Origin: Dialister sp. UBA734
Lineage (GTDB): Bacteria; Bacillota; Negativicutes; Veillonellales; Dialisteraceae
Direction: 5' to 3'
Length of the DNA: 16,274 bases
Assembly (NCBI GenBank): GCA_002297935.1
Contig: DBLC01000172.1
Coordinates: 2,041 to 18,314 of the forward strand
Both the position numbers and the translations under genes were made by a program. Under the pieces are notes generated by a model. That model had not been told where the DNA came from. It saw only the letters and a program-made list of their open reading frames with translations, and searched no databases. This document shows, one piece after another, positions 13,116 to 16,274 of this stretch (the first letter of the stretch is position 1; every line of letters begins with the position of its first letter).

Positions 13116-14318
13116 TTATTTCTCCTCTTTCTTCTGATACGCACAAGCAAATCGACGCATCAAGGGAATCAAGGTCTTATTTCCCAACACATAGTACAAT
13201 TTTTCTACCGAATCAATGGATACATTCCATGTTTCCAAGAACGCCTCAAAGGCTTTCGATGCCTTGGTTTCTTCCTCACCCACTTTAGGGAGTTTGATGT
13301 CCTTCCCCAATACTTTTTTCAAAAGAACTTTCATGATCACTGGACGGAAATAATATTCAAGGAAACAGGTTTCAATCCAATACTCATGGCGGGTCTTTTT
13401 GAAACGAGCGGTTTTGGGCATAAATTTCAGATACAGTTCCAAACCATCGGTGACACCACCCCAAAAATCACTGAAGGCCACTTGGTATTCTCCATCTTCC
13501 TGCTGGTCGATGAATTCCAAAGCGTCTGCCTCTACGATATGGATTTTTTCTTTATGTGGAAATTGCGGAAGCAAATGCTTTTCAAATAAAGAAATCACCT
13601 TCGGATTCATTTCTACTACCGTCACCGATTCTACTTCTGGCTTTTCGGCAGCCATGAAGGCATAGTATCCCAAACCCAACCCATAGGTGATGACCTTACC
13701 ATGGGCCAGTTCAATGGGTTTCTCCATGGATTCTATTTCACTGATGACAACGCTCATCCATACCTTGCCATTTTCCAGCAGTACCGGAAATTTTACTTTT
13801 CCATCAAAGAAACCAATATTGGCATAGCCAAAGGGATCTGTTCTCGTGTATTTCTTATGATAGGTCTGGAAAAATTCACCGGCCAGATAATCAGTGGTGG
13901 TGAGTTTGATATTTCCTTTCTTGGCTGTTGGTGCTTTCACGTGGGTATAGTAGGGATTCTTCGTAATCAAAGAAGCATCATAATACTCTGTATGGGCCGC
14001 TATATAGCGAAACATGGCATCCCAGGCATCTTCAGGAGACATAAAATCCATCAAATAGGAGTAGGGCTTCATGTCATCATATTCATAGTACAGATTGTCT
14101 ACCGCATCATCAATGGTCCCACTAAATCCTGTGGTCACCAAATCCATAATGGCCCGTTTCTTTCCTAATCGTTTCAGGCAGGAAAAATCCAAGTCAGAAA
14201 TATAAAGCTGGTCCGCCACTTCTCCCAAAATGATGTCCCCAGAGGCAATGGAAAGCAGGTAGTGCTTCCATAATTCGGTCACCGCTTTTTTCATGGCTGC
14301 ATTTTTTGTGATATTCAT
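13116..14318 (-). CDS. Rossmann-fold SAM/polyamine-synthase-like protein of unknown function
   Basis: 400 residues. The N-terminal 200 residues have no fold I recognise. Residues 207-300 look like a class I methyltransferase or spermidine-synthase core: glycine loop GLGLG (213-217), acidic strand end VVEMN (E236), ADAL (264-267) and AFSDFWGG (281-288). Substrate-specific motifs of true spermidine synthases are not evident, so the activity is open. The C-terminal 110 residues are basic and helical. AAGGA lies 7 nt before the ATG. The gene is first in a two-gene unit with the secreted GH18 enzyme 5 nt downstream. It has an extended -10 promoter at 14420-14425 and is divergent from the VTT membrane protein. 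Confidence 0.75.
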   Translation of the reverse strand: MNITKNAAMKKAVTELWKHYLLSIASGDIILGEVADQLYISDLDFSCLKRLGKKRAIMDLVTTGFSGTIDDAVDNLYYEYDDMKPYSYLMDFMSPEDAWDAMFRYIAAHTEYYDASLITKNPYYTHVKAPTAKKGNIKLTTTDYLAGEFFQTYHKKYTRTDPFGYANIGFFDGKVKFPVLLENGKVWMSVVISEIESMEKPIELAHGKVITYGLGLGYYAFMAAEKPEVESVTVVEMNPKVISLFEKHLLPQFPHKEKIHIVEADALEFIDQQEDGEYQVAFSDFWGGVTDGLELYLKFMPKTARFKKTRHEYWIETCFLEYYFRPVIMKVLLKKVLGKDIKLPKVGEEETKASKAFEAFLETWNVSIDSVEKLYYVLGNKTLIPLMRRFACAYQKKEEK

Positions 14319-14419
14319 TTCCGATTCCTTTTCTGTTTGTACAAAGCAAAGAAGACCATGATCTTCCCTCTTATAAAATGAAATCTGATTCCATCTTGTT
14401 TTCCTAAAATTATCGTCTT

Positions 14420-14427
14420 ATTATAGC
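14420..14427 (-). promoter_or_regulatory. Extended -10 promoter for the Rossmann protein-GH18 unit
   Basis: TGCTATAAT on the minus strand is an extended -10 (TG-N-TATAAT). No good -35 is present at 17 nt. It gives a leader of about 95 nt. Confidence 0.6.
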
Positions 14428-14452
14428 ACAACTTTCATCGCTTCATCTTATA

Positions 14453-14482
14453 TTGGCATATTGCCCTTTGATGTATTATAAT
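14453..14482 (+). promoter_or_regulatory. Sigma-A promoter for the VTT-domain gene
   Basis: TTGGCA (14453-14458) and TATAAT (14477-14482) have an 18-nt spacer. It is back-to-back with the divergent promoter at 14420-14427. Initiation would be near 14489, a leader of about 113 nt. Confidence 0.7.
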
Positions 14483-14601
14483 GAATATGTACAAGTATGT
14501 AAAAATAAGTGTATGATTTCCATACATTTCTCTGATTGGCATCGTTGTGACACCGATTCGCTTTGATGCTGATTTGCTATGTTTTCATAAAAGGGTACTT
14601 T

Positions 14602-15282
14602 ATGATCGACGAATATAAAAAATTCATGGGAATATTGGCGCTTCTAATTGCAGCGGCGATTTCCATCTATGTAGGAAAAACCTACTACCCAGAATTTTAT
14701 TACCAGACCGTCCATTTGACATTGGCTGGTGATATCGATGGCTTGGGAGATTATATTTCTTCCTTTGGCTACGGCGCGTTTGCTGTCAGCATTGGCCTTC
14801 TCATCTTTTGTAATGTGTTTGGCATCCCCACCATCCCATTCCTTACGGTGAATGGTGCTTTGTTCGGTCTCATTCCAGGTCTCATCATTTCTTGGATTGG
14901 TGAAGTGGTGGGCATAGAAATCAGCTTCCATATCGGTCGTGTTTTCTTCCGACAAGAAGCCAGAAGCGTCATCGAAAAAAGACATATGCTGGCTAAGCTG
15001 GATAGATACAGCAGTGTGAAAAATATGGCTCTGGCGAGAGCGATCCCCTATTCACCGAATATCCTCATGACCGCCGTGGCGGTATTGAGCAAACTCACCA
15101 CCAAAGAGCATTTCAAGGCGACCTTTGTAGGGAAAATTCCTTCCGTGGTGATTGAAGTTGTACTGGGCCACGATCTGATTTATTTCTCTGAGCACTGGCT
15201 CCGCTTCGTCATTCTTCTTGTGCTTTGCGTCGGCGGCGGTGTCTTTCATAAATGGTATAAGAAGAAACATAAAGACAAATAA
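14602..15282 (+). CDS. VTT/SNARE-associated (DedA/TVP38-type) membrane protein
   Basis: 226 residues with about four to six hydrophobic segments (9-24, 55-72, 78-112, 150-165, 180-195, 199-214). The VTT-domain core is visible as FGIPTIPFLTVNGALFG (73-89), a glycine-rich helix with WIGEVVG and FHIGR (98-113), and ARAIPYSPNILM (145-156), the re-entrant-type segment of this superfamily. Members act in the membrane. Some are lipid scramblases or undecaprenyl-phosphate translocases, but the substrate here is not readable. The start at 14602 is chosen because AAGGG lies 7 nt upstream. The earlier ATG at 14563 has no ribosome binding site. A terminator lies immediately after the stop. Confidence 0.87.
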   Translation: MIDEYKKFMGILALLIAAAISIYVGKTYYPEFYYQTVHLTLAGDIDGLGDYISSFGYGAFAVSIGLLIFCNVFGIPTIPFLTVNGALFGLIPGLIISWIGEVVGIEISFHIGRVFFRQEARSVIEKRHMLAKLDRYSSVKNMALARAIPYSPNILMTAVAVLSKLTTKEHFKATFVGKIPSVVIEVVLGHDLIYFSEHWLRFVILLVLCVGGGVFHKWYKKKHKDK

Positions 15283-15313
15283 AAACAGGATGCACTGGGC
15301 ATCCTGTTTTTTT
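15281..15313 (+). terminator. Rho-independent terminator of the VTT-domain gene
   Basis: The perfect stem AAAAACAGGATGC/GCATCCTGTTTTT with a 5-nt loop overlaps the stop codon and ends in a T tract. Confidence 0.92.
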
Positions 15314-15322
15314 ATGCACTGT

Positions 15323-15374
15323 TGGTGACTGGTGACTCCTGACTGGTAGCTAGTAGCTAGGCCCTAGGGATTAG
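15323..15374. repeat. TGACTGG words joined to GTAGCTAG/CCCTAGGGATTAG words
   Basis: A TGACTGG run (15323-15346) passes directly into GTAGCTAGTAGCTAGGCCC and GGGATTAGG (15347-15374). The second part is inverted relative to 15622-15652, so the pair brackets the cobO promoter and leader. Confidence 0.8.
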
Positions 15375-15461
15375 GTTCGTGAAAGTTATAAAAACAAACC
15401 TAATTACTTCTGCTAACGCAGAATTTTCACATCTCAACATGAATTACTTTCCACCCTATAA

Positions 15462-15490
15462 TTCACAAGCAGATATAAATATTGTATAAT
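15462..15490 (+). promoter_or_regulatory. Probable cobO promoter
   Basis: TTCACA (15462-15467) and TATAAT (15485-15490) have a 17-nt spacer, giving a leader of about 165 nt. Confidence 0.65.
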
Positions 15491-15537
15491 ATGAGCATAG
15501 ATATATAAGAAATCTATACTCTAAAGTCATAGTACTC

Positions 15538-15587
15538 GCAATGTACCACCAGTGCATCATGTGAGTAAAAATGATAGCACTCATTGC
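15538..15587 (+). other. Structured hairpin in the cobO leader
   Basis: GCAATG (15538-15543) pairs with CATTGC (15582-15587). Inside it AGTGCATCAT pairs with ATGATAGCACT with one bulged A, leaving an apical loop GTGAGTAAAA. It is not built of the dispersed words. I do not recognise a cobalamin riboswitch core. Confidence 0.5.
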
Positions 15588-15621
15588 AGCTAGAGATCAG
15601 GCACCAGAAATTTGGATTTTT

Positions 15622-15652
15622 CTAATCCCTAGCTACTAATCCCTAATTCTAG
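15622..15652. repeat. CTAATCCCTAGCTACTAATC repeat overlapping the cobO ribosome binding site
   Basis: CTAATCCC/CTAGCTAC words run into TCTAGGAGGTC, so the last repeat word overlaps the AGGAGG of cobO. Pairing with 15347-15374 is possible in DNA but not in the proposed transcript. Confidence 0.75.
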
Positions 15653-15661
15653 GAGGTCTTT

Positions 15662-16237
15662 ATGAAAGGATACATTGAGGTCTATACCGGCGATGGAAAA
15701 GGAAAAACCACCGCTGCCATCGGACTTGCCATTCGCGCCATCGGCGCTGGCAAAAAGGTATGCATCATTCAATTCATGAAATCTCTTGCCTATTCGGAGC
15801 AAAAAATTTTGCAAACTCTGCCAGGCATTACACTGATCACCTTAGGAAAACCCTATTTCATTGCCAAAGAAGGAATGCTCACCGAGGAAGAAATCAAAGC
15901 CTGGGGAAGCAGTTTGAAAGTGTATCCCGCCGGACATCCGCCGAAGGAATACCGAGACATGGTATTAAAAGGAATCGACAAGGCGGTCCAAGCCGTATCG
16001 GGCCCCTATGACGTGGTTATTTTGGATGAATACAATATGGCCTATTGGTATGACTTGGCTACCGAAGAAGATACGAAACGCATCCTCTCGGCCCGTAAGC
16101 CTAATGTAGAACTGGTCTTCACCGGCCGCAACGCGCCGAAAATAATCCTAGATGCAGCAGACCTCATCACCGAAATGAAAAAAATCCGTCACTACTACGA
16201 CCAAGGCGTCATGTGCCGGAAGGGCATTGAAAATTAG
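15662..16237 (+). CDS. cobO: Cob(I)alamin adenosyltransferase (CobA/CobO type)
   Basis: Transfers the adenosyl group of ATP to cob(I)alamin or corrinoid precursors to make the coenzyme B12 form. The 191-residue protein has an N-terminal P-loop GDGKGKTT (10-17), a Walker-B-like VVILDEYN (118-125) and the family C-terminus FTGRNAPKIILDAADLITEM (153-172) followed by KKIRHYYDQGVMCRKGIE. It is cytoplasmic. AGGAGG lies 7 nt before the ATG, inside a dispersed repeat. No other cobalamin gene is in the window, so it may act in salvage or its partners may lie outside. A TGCGTAATGCG repeat begins 24 nt after the stop. Confidence 0.93.
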   Translation: MKGYIEVYTGDGKGKTTAAIGLAIRAIGAGKKVCIIQFMKSLAYSEQKILQTLPGITLITLGKPYFIAKEGMLTEEEIKAWGSSLKVYPAGHPPKEYRDMVLKGIDKAVQAVSGPYDVVILDEYNMAYWYDLATEEDTKRILSARKPNVELVFTGRNAPKIILDAADLITEMKKIRHYYDQGVMCRKGIEN

Positions 16238-16260
16238 GTATTTACAACGCGAGTTTTTTA

Positions 16261-16274
16261 GTGCGTAATGCGAA
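16261..16274. repeat. TGCGTAATGCG repeat, cut by the window end
   Basis: GTGCGTAATGCGAA belongs to the same family as 6295-6326 and 10422-10453, again just downstream of a stop codon. Confidence 0.7.

Overview
The window looks like a chromosomal stretch of a moderate-GC member of the Firmicutes. The evidence is the Ser T-box leader on serS, the overlapping rnmV-rsmA pair, AGGAGG-type ribosome binding sites, sigma-A promoters of the TTGACA/TATAAT type, and an ahpC paired with the AhpF-homolog type of reductase typical of anaerobes. My best guess is a Negativicutes anaerobe (Dialister or Veillonellaceae-like), but this is an inference from gene content and from the intergenic repeats. No phage, IS, CRISPR, tRNA or rRNA was seen.

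Layout, left to right. Positions 97-720 (+) encode a small HD-GYP domain protein. A nested palindrome separates it from the convergent peroxide-defence pair ahpC (3347-2784, -) and an AhpF-type flavoprotein with permuted domain order (2573-954, -). A gene-free 1.27 kb follows, holding the ahpC promoter and several large imperfect palindromes. Next is serS (5936-4623, -) with a T-box. Then comes a minus-strand operon: orphan OmpR-type response regulator (8651-7971), rnmV (7969-7421) and rsmA (7427-6570). A second gene-poor stretch (8652-9659) separates this operon from the divergent lgt (9660-10430, +). Convergent to lgt is glpX (11595-10621, -). The next two minus-strand genes form a tight pair: a Rossmann-fold, spermidine synthase/methyltransferase-like protein (14318-13116) and a secreted GH18 (YaaH-like) glycosidase (13110-11776). 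Divergent from that pair is a VTT/DedA-type membrane protein (14602-15282, +). The window ends with cobO (15662-16237, +), which has a long, structured leader.

Most of these genes are core housekeeping. They cover peroxide removal, seryl-tRNA charging, 5S and 16S rRNA maturation, lipoprotein lipidation, gluconeogenesis, cobalamin adenosylation and cell-wall or membrane functions. They are separate transcription units, not one system.

The most unusual feature is the intergenic DNA. Almost every gap carries imperfect palindromes built from short quasi-tandem words, in at least six families: TGACTGG, GGTTATAAAAGG, GGTTTCTCAGG, CTAGGGATTAG, TGCGTAATGCG and GTTGTTGG. The two arms are written from the same word in opposite orientation. 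Families are often nested within each other. Several abut stop codons, and one supplies the lgt stop codon. The inner loops of at least two copies are also related. This is the best candidate here for something under-described.
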